Origin: Pantoea stewartii subsp. stewartii
GTDB taxonomy: Bacteria > Pseudomonadota > Gammaproteobacteria > Enterobacterales > Enterobacteriaceae
Assembly (NCBI RefSeq): GCF_008801695.1
Contig: NZ_VZPF01000036.1
Coordinates: 1 to 47,061, forward strand
DNA length: 47,061 nucleotides
Reading direction: 5' to 3'
This document shows positions 16,412 through 24,939 of this stretch, one piece after another (the stretch's first letter is position 1; each line of letters begins with the position of its first letter). The translations under genes and the position numbers were made by a program. The notes beneath the pieces are model-generated. The model did not search any database and had not been told where the DNA came from. It worked only from the letters and a program-made list of their open reading frames with translations.

Positions 16412-17470
16412 TTACACCACGGTCGCGCACAGTGAGGCGTTAACCCGGCTAGGGATAACGATCGGAGCCGACTGCATCAGCAAAATCTGCTGCGCCGGGT
16501 CTTGCTCAATCCACGTCTTCGGCGCGTAAGCCAGCGCACCGTAGGAGAACGCCGGGTCCAGAATCATGCCGAACGCGCGGGTGCCCATCAGCGCCGCGCC
16601 GGTCATAATCACGCAGCCGTCCGGCAGCATTGGTTCCTCTTCGTCGGTGTCCGGGTCCACGTACCAGTCGTTGTACAACCAGAGGTCGTACTGGCCCCAG
16701 CGGCCCTTGTAGATCGCACCGTTCTCAATCTGCGGACCGGGGTTAATCACGTTCCCCGACGGGTTCATGTTCGGGAAGATAATCGCGCCTTCCAGCGACG
16801 TATCAAGCTTGAATGCCTTCCAGCTCGAGGTCGTGAAGATAATGTCCGTCACCTTCGCGCCGGATTTTTTCAGAATCAGCGTCTGCCACTCGTCAATGTC
16901 GTCGGTTGGCTGCGTGTTTTTCGCACCGGATGCCACGCTGGTAGGCCATTTATCCGAGCCGGTGTGGGTGATGGTCAGCTCCGGGTCGCGACCAAAATCA
17001 ATCACGGTGGTCGGGAAGCCGTCGCCCTTAATGGTCACGGTGCCGCTGGTCAGCGCCGAGCAGCCCATCCATTCCATGCGGCGGTTCAGAATGTCGATCT
17101 GATCAGCCATTTCGAACTGGATATTCAGCATCGCGCGCTCTGCGCCGGTGAAGCTGCCACCGATGCGCTCGCCAATCTGGCGGCGGATAGGTTTGCGCAG
17201 GTCAGGTGCGCGCTTGTCTTTGATATACGCCGGTTTAAAGGTGTTGGTCTGAATGCGGCGCGACTCAACCAGCTTGCCCTGCACCAGCGGCGAAACGAAC
17301 GGGGCCATTCGACGTTTACCAACGTCAACGTCAATCGCGACTTCTTCCGACTGGCTCTCCACGATGTTCGGGAAGAAGCGGTCAAGCATCCAGTTCTGAG
17401 AGGTCATGAGGTTAGGCACAACGCCAGCAAGGGTGGCGGTGGTGAAAATATCGATGTTTACGTCGGACAT
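16412..17470 (-). CDS. Major capsid protein (lambda gpE family)
   Basis: A 352-residue HK97-fold coat protein of the lambda E family. Marks: IFTTATLAGVVPNL, FFPNIVESQSEEVAIDVD, RMAPFVSPLVQGKL and AYIKDKRAPD in the first 100 residues, WKAFKLDTSLEGAI in the middle and VNASLCATVV at the end. It follows the decoration gene, as in lambda D-E. Confidence 0.93.
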   Translation of the reverse strand: MSDVNIDIFTTATLAGVVPNLMTSQNWMLDRFFPNIVESQSEEVAIDVDVGKRRMAPFVSPLVQGKLVESRRIQTNTFKPAYIKDKRAPDLRKPIRRQIGERIGGSFTGAERAMLNIQFEMADQIDILNRRMEWMGCSALTSGTVTIKGDGFPTTVIDFGRDPELTITHTGSDKWPTSVASGAKNTQPTDDIDEWQTLILKKSGAKVTDIIFTTSSWKAFKLDTSLEGAIIFPNMNPSGNVINPGPQIENGAIYKGRWGQYDLWLYNDWYVDPDTDEEEPMLPDGCVIMTGAALMGTRAFGMILDPAFSYGALAYAPKTWIEQDPAQQILLMQSAPIVIPSRVNASLCATVV

Positions 17471-17483
17471 AGAATCTCGCTAA

Positions 17484-17501
17484 GCCCGGCAACCGCCGGG
17501 C
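17484..17501. other. Hairpin between decoration and capsid genes
   Basis: GCCCGGC/GCCGGGC with an AACC loop in the 100-base gap. There is no T run on the minus strand, so it is not a classic terminator. It may stabilise the capsid mRNA or define a processing point that raises capsid output. Confidence 0.5.
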
Positions 17502-17572
17502 AAAATTTGGACGTGCGAATCCCTGCCCGGTTAAGGGCATAAATTCACATTCAGGAAATTACAGGGGGGCGG

Positions 17573-18250
17573 TTAGACCGGCGTGGCGCTCAGGCTGTCT
17601 TTCAGGAAAATGCCCTTACCGCGCAGCTCCGCTTTGAGGTCGTCAACGGTCCAGCTGTCGTCGTAGGTGATGCGGTTAACGTTCACCGCCACCTGGAAGT
17701 AACCGCCCGCGTTTACCGCACCTGCAGTTGAATCCACGTCATCGATCAGTACCGCGCTTGGGTACTGGCTGCCGTCGGTCGCGGTGCGCACGCTCAGCAC
17801 GTAGGTGCCAGCAGCAGCTGATACGGTGATGGTGAACACGTCGCCCGCCACGAACGCGGTCGCGCCTGCGGTCACGGTCAGGTCCAGCTGGTTGCTGTCG
17901 AACGCGGTGCCAGCGGTCACGGTGCCAACGGCGGTGCCGGTCGGGTCTTTCAGGGTAAAGCTGGTCGCGCTGGTTGCGGTCAGCGTGTACGCGCCAACTT
18001 CCGCTGCAGTGCCGAGCGATACGGCTAGCGTGCCGTTGCCGGTGTTACCGCTGGCGGCGACGGCGGCAACCGATTTAAGCGACTGGCGACCGAGGATGGT
18101 GCCGCGCTTGTACTCGTGACCGGCGGCGATGGTGATGTCATCCGTAACCGGCAGCGGGGAATGGCTGGCAATCAGCTGATCGGGAATAAACGCGTCGGAG
18201 CGCGCGCCCGGCTGCCACTGGTTCTGGCCAAGTGAGTTAACGGTGCTCAT
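17573..18250 (-). CDS. Head decoration protein (lambda gpD-like) with extra domain
   Basis: A 225-residue protein with a gpD-type core: SHSPLPVTDDITIAAGHEYKRGTILGR (residues 30-57) and the C-terminal RITYDDSWTVDDLKAELRGKGIFLKDSL. Between them lies an inserted Thr/Ala/Val-rich segment of about 90 residues (SVAAVAASGNTGNGTLA ... VFTITVSAAAGTYVLSV), which makes it twice the size of lambda gpD; the insert could be exposed on the capsid. It precedes the capsid gene. Confidence 0.85.
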   Translation of the reverse strand: MSTVNSLGQNQWQPGARSDAFIPDQLIASHSPLPVTDDITIAAGHEYKRGTILGRQSLKSVAAVAASGNTGNGTLAVSLGTAAEVGAYTLTATSATSFTLKDPTGTAVGTVTAGTAFDSNQLDLTVTAGATAFVAGDVFTITVSAAAGTYVLSVRTATDGSQYPSAVLIDDVDSTAGAVNAGGYFQVAVNVNRITYDDSWTVDDLKAELRGKGIFLKDSLSATPV

Positions 18251-18876
18251 TATTTGGTTCCCTGTGATTTGTTATAGAGTGAGGTCATCTGCGCGACCAG
18301 CGCATTAGGGCCGGTGGCTTCGGTTTTCTTCGCGTCCGGACCTAAGCTGTGCTTTTGCTCCGCACGCATACGGTCATCGAGCGACATACGCCCGCCCTGC
18401 GCCGGTGCGCCGAACGCGGCGGCCTGTTCCAGCTGCGCGATAGCAGCGGAAGCGCTCAGGCTGGTCGTGAATGCCAGCGAGGCAGCCATGTCCGGGCGAA
18501 TGCCTGCGGCTTTGCTGCCAAAAATGCGCGCGCAGCGCTTGCGCTCAATCGCACGGCCACGCGCTTTGGCGTCGGCTTCGTCACCGTCGTCATCGGCCTT
18601 TTTGCCTTTCGCTTTGCGGCCAGACGGTTTGTCGTCGTCTTCTTCCGCGTCAGCGTCGTCGTCGTCGTCTTCGGCGCGCTCGTCGTCGTCATCATCATCG
18701 GCGGCACGGCTGCCGCGCGCCTTGCGGCCCTGTGGCTTGTCGTCGTCGTCGTCGTCCGCTTCTTCTTCGCGGTCGTCATCTTCGGCGCGGCCACGCGCTT
18801 TTTCGTCTTCGTCTTCGGCCTTCGCGCCTTTCGGCTTGATGCCCAGCAGGTGTGCAAAACGTTGCGGGAATGACAT
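18250..18876 (-). CDS. Putative scaffolding-type protein, Asp/Glu-Lys/Arg repeats
   Basis: A 208-residue protein. Residues 15-105 are runs of acidic residues broken by short basic patches (KPQGRKARGSR, KPSGRKAKGKK), clearly disordered. The rest, ERKRCARIFGSKAAGIRPDM and RMSLDDRMRAEQKHSLGPDA, is helical. Its place between protease and decoration genes, where lambda has the Nu3 scaffold (in lambda nested in C), supports a scaffold role with protease removal. Confidence 0.65.
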   Translation of the reverse strand: MSFPQRFAHLLGIKPKGAKAEDEDEKARGRAEDDDREEEADDDDDDKPQGRKARGSRAADDDDDDERAEDDDDDADAEEDDDKPSGRKAKGKKADDDGDEADAKARGRAIERKRCARIFGSKAAGIRPDMAASLAFTTSLSASAAIAQLEQAAAFGAPAQGGRMSLDDRMRAEQKHSLGPDAKKTEATGPNALVAQMTSLYNKSQGTK

Positions 18877-18877
18877 A

Positions 18878-19732
18878 TCAGTCTCCAGTCAGTGCAATTA
18901 AGTCGCGGAACGCGGCGTCAGGTGAGGCGACTTCATCAGCAAGCCCCAGCTCTACGCCTTCGGCGGCGAGGAACGTCGCGGCCTGCGTGTTGCGGATGGT
19001 TTTAAAAGAGAGTCCGCGGTTGCGGGAAACGGTGTTAACGAACAGCTCGCCCATTGCATCCACGTCGTGCTGGATGGCTTCGCGGGCCTGATCGCTTAAC
19101 TTTCGGTACGGGTTGGATTCGGCTTTGCGGTCGCCGTAATTGATGATCGTGACCGCCAATCCGTCGTCCTTAACCTTTTGCGTCCAGTCGCAATGCATCA
19201 CGATCACGCCAACCGAGCCAACGCCACCGGTGCGCGGCACCACAATGCGGTCTGCAGCGCTGGCGATGGCGTAGGCAGCGGAATAGGCGCTCTCGGTCAG
19301 TACAGACCAGACCGGCTTCGTGCCGCGCGCGCGGTAAATTTCGTCCACAAGGTCGAAACAACCGGCAACCTCGCCGCCGGGCGAGTCAATATCCAGCATG
19401 ATCCCCTTTACCGCGTCGTCCGTGAGCGCGGTAAGAAATGCCTGGCGGATGCCGTCATACCCGGTCATACCGCTGTAAGGGCGAAGGCTGCCGAGTTTCT
19501 GCACCAGCGTGCCGTGTACCGGCACAATGGCGATCCCGCCGACAACGTCGTAACCGCTGTCGCGGCCCTTGCGGCTGAATGATTCCCGCTCATCGTCGTC
19601 CCACATTCCAGCGCCGCTGATGCGGGTAATGCCAAAACGTTCAGACAGAGCAGCCATCGCCACTTCGGCTTTCGCCGGGTGAAGCGCGAGCGGCGTGTTA
19701 AACATGCGCTGCGCTAAAAGCGGCAGATTCAT
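18878..19732 (-). CDS. Capsid maturation protease (S49 family, lambda gpC-like)
   Basis: A 284-residue signal-peptide-peptidase-A-type serine protease. The oxyanion block IMLDIDSPGGEVAG is at 111-124, the predicted nucleophile Ser151 lies in TESAYSAAYAIAS, and the general-base Lys203 in YGDRKAESNPY. These spacings match S49 capsid proteases, which cut the scaffold and portal N-termini. Overlaps the portal gene by four bases. Confidence 0.9.
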   Translation of the reverse strand: MNLPLLAQRMFNTPLALHPAKAEVAMAALSERFGITRISGAGMWDDDERESFSRKGRDSGYDVVGGIAIVPVHGTLVQKLGSLRPYSGMTGYDGIRQAFLTALTDDAVKGIMLDIDSPGGEVAGCFDLVDEIYRARGTKPVWSVLTESAYSAAYAIASAADRIVVPRTGGVGSVGVIVMHCDWTQKVKDDGLAVTIINYGDRKAESNPYRKLSDQAREAIQHDVDAMGELFVNTVSRNRGLSFKTIRNTQAATFLAAEGVELGLADEVASPDAAFRDLIALTGD

Positions 19733-21369
19733 TTTTCCTCCGGGTCTTTAACGGTTTTGCTGGCGTCTTCTGCCACCGCCGCCCATTCGGGAAGCGGTAA
19801 GCCGAGGCGGCGCATCTGCGCGATTTCCACCGCGCGCTGCTCCAGCAGGAGTTCGTAGTCTTCGCCGACGTTTTCGTTGGTTTCCATTTCCAGCGTCGAC
19901 ATCCCGGCATCCAGACCGAGGATCGCGCCTTTTTTCTCTGCTACCGGGTCAACCCATCCGCGCCCCGGTCCGATCCATTTGGCGTGGCTGTAAGCCGTTC
20001 GCGCTTCCAGAAATTCTGGTGCGCCAGCGGGCAGCGGAACGCCGCCGAGGGAGTGAACTTCCTCAACGAAACAGGTGGCGATAGGCTGGCAAGTGCCGAT
20101 GGCAAATTCGTGGCGGCGACGGGTGAGCGTCTTCCACGCTTCCAGCATTGCGGCGCGGGCTGATGAGTAGTTAACGCTCGACCAGTCCTGCGTGATTTGC
20201 TGCGTAGAGAGGCCGGTCTGCGCGGCGATGTTGCGCAGAAACGCGTCCTGGAACACCGAGAAGTTGCTGTACGGGCGCGCGGCGTTGATCGTGTTCACCG
20301 TTTCGCCGGGGAACAAAATCGACATACCCGCGCCGCCGTTCAGCGAGATGCGCCGGTCTTTGTGGAAGTCGATGCGGTCTTCCTGATACGCACCGAGGCT
20401 GTCACCGTCGCCGAGCGCTTCCTCAACCATTGCGGGGTCATACGGCGACTGAATAAACGCGCCGAACATGGCGTTCAGAATGGCGCTTTCCAGCTCCGTC
20501 TGGTCGTACTTGATCAGCATTTTCAGGCGCTGAACAACGGGCGCGAAGATACTGATACCGCGATGCTGGCCAGCGCGGTCGTGGTCAAAGTCGTGGATCA
20601 CAACAGGGCGGCCCCATGACGTTTCGCGCGGGATGCGCTGCCACGTCATCGTTTTGTCACCGGCAAACCAGTCGCCAACGTGCGCCTGGCGGATGTGATA
20701 CGCACACGGCGCGCCGTTTGCGTCGATTTCCACGCCACCGCGAATGTCCAGCATGTCGTAGACCTGATTGGGGTTGCTCAGCCGGTCCGGGTCGATAACC
20801 TGCATCATGGTTGCAAACGATGCCTTCCCGTAGCCGAGACGCTCCATGTCGTAATGCATCAGCACAAGGCTGTCGCCGTCGACCAGCTTGTGACGCATGG
20901 CAAGGCGTAACATCTGCGAAACGGTCTGCTTTCGCTCCCTGTCGCACCAGCGCCCTTCGTCGTCTGCCCACGTTCGCCACTGCGCGTCCATGTAGCGCGA
21001 ATACTCCGCTGCCCACTCCGCATTAAAACCGTCGTTGCCGGTCAGCTGCGCGAGGTAGCGGTAATCAGGTTTAAAAATCGGACGGAATACCGCGCCAACG
21101 GCGTTGTCCAGAATGCGCGTTACCGTGCCGCTGGCCCAGCCGTCGTTGCGGGTCATATCGCGAATGCGCGATACCATCCGGTCCCGGTAGATGTTGATTT
21201 CGTTATCAGAGGACCAGAGCGGCGGCTGCCAGTCAGCCATCTGATCGCTGAACGTGTCAGCGGCGTCATACGGAACGCGCCCGGTTCCATTCAGCGCGCC
21301 ATATTTGGGCCGTGACGGCGGCAACGGTTGCCCGTTAACGCCGAGGATTCGGACGTCGTTCGTTTTCAT
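19729..21369 (-). CDS. Portal protein (lambda gpB family)
   Basis: A 546-residue portal. Conserved blocks include RDMTRNDGWASGTVTRILDNAVGA near 75-95, VIHDFDHDRAGQHRGIS near 250-270, and QQITQDWSSVNYSSARAAMLEAWKTL near 400-425, all typical of Phage_portal_2. It forms the dodecameric DNA channel. Confidence 0.92.
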   Translation of the reverse strand: MKTNDVRILGVNGQPLPPSRPKYGALNGTGRVPYDAADTFSDQMADWQPPLWSSDNEINIYRDRMVSRIRDMTRNDGWASGTVTRILDNAVGAVFRPIFKPDYRYLAQLTGNDGFNAEWAAEYSRYMDAQWRTWADDEGRWCDRERKQTVSQMLRLAMRHKLVDGDSLVLMHYDMERLGYGKASFATMMQVIDPDRLSNPNQVYDMLDIRGGVEIDANGAPCAYHIRQAHVGDWFAGDKTMTWQRIPRETSWGRPVVIHDFDHDRAGQHRGISIFAPVVQRLKMLIKYDQTELESAILNAMFGAFIQSPYDPAMVEEALGDGDSLGAYQEDRIDFHKDRRISLNGGAGMSILFPGETVNTINAARPYSNFSVFQDAFLRNIAAQTGLSTQQITQDWSSVNYSSARAAMLEAWKTLTRRRHEFAIGTCQPIATCFVEEVHSLGGVPLPAGAPEFLEARTAYSHAKWIGPGRGWVDPVAEKKGAILGLDAGMSTLEMETNENVGEDYELLLEQRAVEIAQMRRLGLPLPEWAAVAEDASKTVKDPEEK

Positions 21370-21626
21370 CAGTAGCGGAACCTCAAGCGGCGGCGGCGTC
21401 CGCCGATGCCTAATGCGCGCTGCAGCTGCATAATCAGCGACGTTACATCGGCCACGCTGGTTGGCTGATAAGTCACCGAGCGGTTGCCGTCGCCTTGTGA
21501 ATAGCTGAACGAGACGCCCTTTTTGCCCATCTGTAGTTCGATGAGCGCACTTTGTGCCTGCGCTAACAGCGCCTGCAGTTGATCGCGGCTCATCCCGACC
21601 AGAAGGTCGGCGTTAGGTGATTGCAT
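21369..21626 (-). CDS. Head-tail connector gpW
   Basis: An 85-residue gpW-family protein: two helices flank the hairpin MGKKGVSFSYSQGDGNRSVTYQPTSVADVTSLIMQLQ, ending in a basic tail GGRRRRLRFRY. gpW plugs the portal and prepares the head for joining. The order A-W-B is the lambda order. Its presence with a Mu-type tail is a sign of module exchange. Confidence 0.88.
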   Translation of the reverse strand: MQSPNADLLVGMSRDQLQALLAQAQSALIELQMGKKGVSFSYSQGDGNRSVTYQPTSVADVTSLIMQLQRALGIGGRRRRLRFRY

Positions 21627-21634
21627 GGAAAGCC

Positions 21635-23620
21635 TTATGACGGGAGTCGTTTGTGGCGGCGCTTGCGCGGCTCTTTGGTTTCGGTTGGCAGAATCACGCC
21701 GGGCAGCTGGAAGCTAGGCTTCGGCTCAACAACCGGCGGCGCTGCAATCAGCTTGTCCGGGTTAGCTTCCACGCTGTCTGCCAGCGCGTTCAGTTTCAGC
21801 CCGGAATGCATCAGGCCGTGCAGCGCCGCGTAGTTGTAAACAGAACAGTCCAGCGCTTCGTTAGCGCGTCCCGGTCGCAGCTCCCACACGCGGTACGGGT
21901 AGCCGCCGGACCGTTTCACGACCGAACGTTCAGCCAGCAGCTGGCTGAAATAGTGCAGGTCGCGGTCCGTCGGGAAGTGCATGTAACCGGCCTGCCGTTC
22001 GCCCGGTGCTGGCGGGTCCAGATGCAGCCTGTTGCGGATCGCATCTTTCGCGGCGTTTACGCCGATAATGATCGGGCGGTAGGCTGACTTGCTTCGCTTG
22101 GACGGCTTCTGGTTAGGCCATACCGGCGAACGCTTGCCATTGCGGGCGGATTCGCCCTTAATCGCCCAAATGCGGCGACCAATGCGCTCTTTTGCAAATG
22201 TGTACACCGCTTGCGTGTGATGCCCGCCTGAGTCGATACAGGCCGCCATAATCGGGAAGCCTCGACCGTCAGCGCGACGCCACACTTGTTTCAGGTACGC
22301 ATCAAGGCGATCCCACGGCTCTGGCGTGTCCATATCGCCCTCGATCACGTCGTAGGCGATGGACCAGCTTTCCTCGTTTCGGCCCCAGCCTTTCACCTCA
22401 ACTTCCAGACGCCCGTCCTGCGTATCGATGCCAGCCGTTAGCAGCGCAACGCCGTCCGGCACTTCCGCGCCAAACACTTCGGTACGTTCGACCAGCTTTT
22501 TCTCGCTAAGCGCTTTCTCGCCGGAATCCTCATAAGGCAGGCCCAGCGTGGTGTTGATGAAGGTCTGGCGCATTACCGGGTCGTCTTTCACGCCCAACCA
22601 CTCCTCGACCAGCTTTTTCCAGGCTGCGTTCGGGAAGAGGCTGTATGCGGTCCAGACGTGAAAGCCGGCATGTCCTTTAAATGGCTTTGTGGCGCGCCAT
22701 TCGCCGCCTTCCAGCATCAGCGGCAGGCTGGTGTGCTGGATAACGCAGCCGTTATGCCTGCAGGCGTAGTAGGCCGTTTCGGGGAGGCTGTTGCCTTCCT
22801 CGTCGCGGTCCCACTTGATGCCGTAGGGCGACGTGCGGTCGCCCCATTCCAGCACCTGCATTTCGCCGCAATGCGGGCAAGGCACAAAGAAGTAACGCTG
22901 GTCGCTGTCGTTGAACGACTTTTCGATACGGCTGATGCCCTTAACGGTCGGCGTTGAACCGATGCCAATCTTGCGGTTCCAGAACGATTCAGAACGCTTT
23001 TTGCCGAGCGCAATCTGGTCGCCTTCGTTGCCTGCACCGCTGGCGGGATAACCGTCCACCTCATCAAAAAGAATGATGCGGCATGTGATACGACGGAAAC
23101 CGCCGGGGCTGTTCGCGCCAACCAGCGTCAGGTTCGCGCCGTTTGAAAACGTGCGCTTTAAGATCGTCTGATTGGAGTCTTTCGCCTTAGCGCCGCCGGT
23201 CACTTCTGCAAGCACCGGCGTGTCGCGCAGCATCGGAGCGATTTCGGTTTTGCTGTAGTCTTCGGCGTCGGTTTCGCGGGGCTGGATTGCGAGGATTGGC
23301 GACGGGTCGTGGGCGATGTAGTAGCCGATAACGTGGTCGAGAATCTTCGTGTAACCCACGCGGGCCGATTTCATGACGCTGATGGTCTCCACCGTGGGAT
23401 CGGTGAAGGCGTCCATGATGCCGTCCTGATAGCGAAACGAGCGAAAGCGGCCTGTCTGTGATGATGTCTCTTTTGAGAGCATCGCGTATTTGTTCGCCCA
23501 CTCACTGAGGCGAAGCGGTTCGGGCGGTCTTAATGCCCGGCGAACGGCTAACAGCAGGCTTTTGAAATTCTGCCAGGCTGTCGGCTTATCCGCTGTCTGG
23601 TGGCTTGATTCCATCAGCAC
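21635..23620 (-). CDS. Terminase large subunit (lambda gpA family)
   Basis: A 661-residue packaging motor. The Walker-A-like loop is VMKSARVGYTKIL (lambda K-SARVGYSK), followed by LAIQPRETDAEDYSKTEI, the Walker B region is IILFDEVDGYP, and the nuclease region begins LLTAGIDTQDGRLEVEVKGWG. Zinc-type cysteines are in FVPCPHCGEM. It overlaps the small-subunit gene by 35 bases. gpA-family terminases cut at cos, consistent with the site at 24.25 kb. Confidence 0.93.
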   Translation of the reverse strand: MLMESSHQTADKPTAWQNFKSLLLAVRRALRPPEPLRLSEWANKYAMLSKETSSQTGRFRSFRYQDGIMDAFTDPTVETISVMKSARVGYTKILDHVIGYYIAHDPSPILAIQPRETDAEDYSKTEIAPMLRDTPVLAEVTGGAKAKDSNQTILKRTFSNGANLTLVGANSPGGFRRITCRIILFDEVDGYPASGAGNEGDQIALGKKRSESFWNRKIGIGSTPTVKGISRIEKSFNDSDQRYFFVPCPHCGEMQVLEWGDRTSPYGIKWDRDEEGNSLPETAYYACRHNGCVIQHTSLPLMLEGGEWRATKPFKGHAGFHVWTAYSLFPNAAWKKLVEEWLGVKDDPVMRQTFINTTLGLPYEDSGEKALSEKKLVERTEVFGAEVPDGVALLTAGIDTQDGRLEVEVKGWGRNEESWSIAYDVIEGDMDTPEPWDRLDAYLKQVWRRADGRGFPIMAACIDSGGHHTQAVYTFAKERIGRRIWAIKGESARNGKRSPVWPNQKPSKRSKSAYRPIIIGVNAAKDAIRNRLHLDPPAPGERQAGYMHFPTDRDLHYFSQLLAERSVVKRSGGYPYRVWELRPGRANEALDCSVYNYAALHGLMHSGLKLNALADSVEANPDKLIAAPPVVEPKPSFQLPGVILPTETKEPRKRRHKRLPS

Positions 23621-24187
23621 TCAGCTCCTCCATAGCTTCGTGGATGATTTCCTGCAGCGCCGCCGTAAATGCTGTGTCATCGCTGGTCAACGCCAGCAGG
23701 CGTAACCGGGGACCGTGTTCAGGTGCGATGGCAATCAGGCGGGTGCGGATGCGTCCATACTCATCGCCAATGGCGCGGAGCATGTCTTCAAAGGGGAGAA
23801 GGCGTCCTGCCTTCTGTTCGTAATCCAGTTGAACCAGCTTCGCGTGGAAGTTGGCTTTCACCGTTCGCGCTTCGTCGAACGTCAGGTTGGCGCCATACTC
23901 TTTTACGAGTCGCTCGGCGACGTCAGCTATGTGCTCGTCGTCATCGCCGTCACCGTCACCGGCTGGTCCGCTGTTACCTCTATCCGCAGCCGGAGTGTTA
24001 CCTCGATTACGGACGATTTCTTTTTTTTTTCGGGCGGGGTAACAGTTTTGCGGTGCGTCTCGATGTTGGCGTTCGACGCCTCGACGTTCACCTCGTCACC
24101 CTCCATAACCAGCCAGCCGCGCGCCTTCCACGTTGTGACCGTCTTCCGGCTAACGCCGTGGAGTTTTGCAAAATCGGCCTGATTCAT
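23586..24187 (-). CDS. Terminase small subunit (lambda Nu1-like), needs a -1 frameshift
   Basis: Two frames together make one Nu1-like protein of 200 residues. The first (24187 to 23927) gives the DNA-binding winged helix MNQADFAKLHGVSRKTVTTW. The second supplies EIVRNRGN...DEHIADVAERLVKEYGANLTFDEARTVKANFHAKLVQLDY and the C-terminal part that in Nu1 contacts the large subunit. They join only by a -1 shift at an A10-G run (24030-24020) that contains the in-frame heptamer A AAA AAG. Either programmed frameshift, transcript slippage, or a one-base homopolymer error. Without the shift an 86-residue HTH protein results. Confidence 0.72.
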
Positions 24188-24189
24188 CG

Positions 24190-24210
24190 GTCGTGTTACC
24201 TGTTACCTGT
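24190..24210. repeat. Triple TGTTACC repeat upstream of the terminase gene
   Basis: Three tandem copies of the heptamer TGTTACC end just before the terminase small-subunit start and lie 40 bases from the predicted cos. In lambda the Nu1-binding R sites (cosB) occupy this position, so these are candidate terminase-binding sites. On the minus strand one copy also supplies the SD-like AGGTAAC. Confidence 0.5.
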
Positions 24211-24245
24211 TACCCAAAAAACGAAAAATTTTTAACTAGTGAAAA

Positions 24246-24275
24246 CACGCGGCGCGCAATGCCCGCGAGTTAAAT
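24246..24275. other. cos: Predicted cos site
   Basis: Read on the minus strand, the sequence CGCGTGTTTTCACTAGTTAA (24251-24232), followed by AAATTTTT, matches the lambda left-end sequence CGCGGGTTTTCGCTATTTAT, followed by GAAAATTTT. The 12 bases just before it, GGCATTGCGCGC (24263-24252), correspond to the lambda 12-base cohesive end. CGCGG...CCGCG gives the partial dyad expected of cosN. It lies just upstream of the terminase genes, as in lambda and N15. Confidence 0.7.
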
Positions 24276-24599
24276 AGGACCGGGGAAGGACCCAAAAAAG
24301 TGTGGGAAGACGTGGCGCGCTGGAGTGACGCTGTGCTGATGAAAGCCTATTGGCGTCGGGGCGCAGCTCTGCAGCGGCGTGCTGCTGTCATCCGTCTTGC
24401 CTGTCACAACCAGATCAACTTCAACGCGGATCAGCTTGCTAAGGCGGTGCTTAATCTCGCCTGCCATGACGTGCGCAGTGATACCGTCCGAGGCTGCGCT
24501 GCCGGTTGTCGCGGGAAACACGCTCATCACTTGCTCAGTAATACGCTGAACGTCTTCCTCGGTTGGGATTTCGATTCGCGCTGCATAACTCAGATTCAT
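24270..24599 (-). CDS. Small protein next to cos, unknown function
   Basis: A 109-residue protein starting MNLSYAARIEIPTEEDVQRITEQVMSVFP, with a good SD (AGGAGAACAA). The first 70 residues look like a folded alpha/beta unit; the C-terminal 35 (Pro/His/Phe-rich, ending FGSFPGPI) run up to the cos site. Not recognised. It would be the last gene before the right virion end. Confidence 0.55.
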   Translation of the reverse strand: MNLSYAARIEIPTEEDVQRITEQVMSVFPATTGSAASDGITAHVMAGEIKHRLSKLIRVEVDLVVTGKTDDSSTPLQSCAPTPIGFHQHSVTPARHVFPHFFGSFPGPI

Positions 24600-24613
24600 T
24601 TGTTCTCCTGTGT

Positions 24614-24627
24614 GGGACCGTGGTCCC
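24614..24627. promoter_or_regulatory. SopB centromere site 2
   Basis: GGGACCGTGGTCCC dyad in the gap between two small genes. Confidence 0.78.
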
Positions 24628-24629
24628 GA

Positions 24630-24836
24630 TTAGCCGCGCGGCACGATGCCGTAATGCGCATTGATAACCTCTTCCAGCTCGCTTGCTGCACCGGCTGCCG
24701 TTTCCATCAGAAGCGGGAAACCGGCGTCGCGCATTGCATTAATGCCAACCACTTTGTTAATGCCGCCGAGCGGCTTGCCGTCGTCGCCATAAGCAACCAG
24801 CTGGAGTGTGACCGATGCGGCACGTTGTTCTTTCAT
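24630..24836 (-). CDS. Small hypothetical protein
   Basis: A 68-residue protein (MKEQRAASVTLQLVAYGDDG ... EEVINAHYGIVPRG) with an acidic helical end. It lies in a run of small genes between cos and the lysis module. No recognised family; the start has only a weak SD. Confidence 0.55.
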   Translation of the reverse strand: MKEQRAASVTLQLVAYGDDGKPLGGINKVVGINAMRDAGFPLLMETAAGAASELEEVINAHYGIVPRG

Positions 24837-24918
24837 GGGTGATCCGTGTGTTTAGAAGACCGCCGCGTGATGTACCACCGCTAATGGGGTAAACAGAGGC
24901 GACGGCCATGTTGGGGTT

Positions 24919-24932
24919 GGGACCGTGGTCCC
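24919..24932. promoter_or_regulatory. SopB centromere site 3
   Basis: TGGGACCGTGGTCCCA, the full F sopC-like form with flanking T/A, in an intergenic gap. Confidence 0.8.
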
Positions 24933-24939
24933 AATATCG

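Noticed and set aside
18349..18873. Long plus-strand frames opposite the scaffold-like gene
   Set aside because: They mirror the acidic repeat codons on the other strand; the minus-strand gene fits the head operon.
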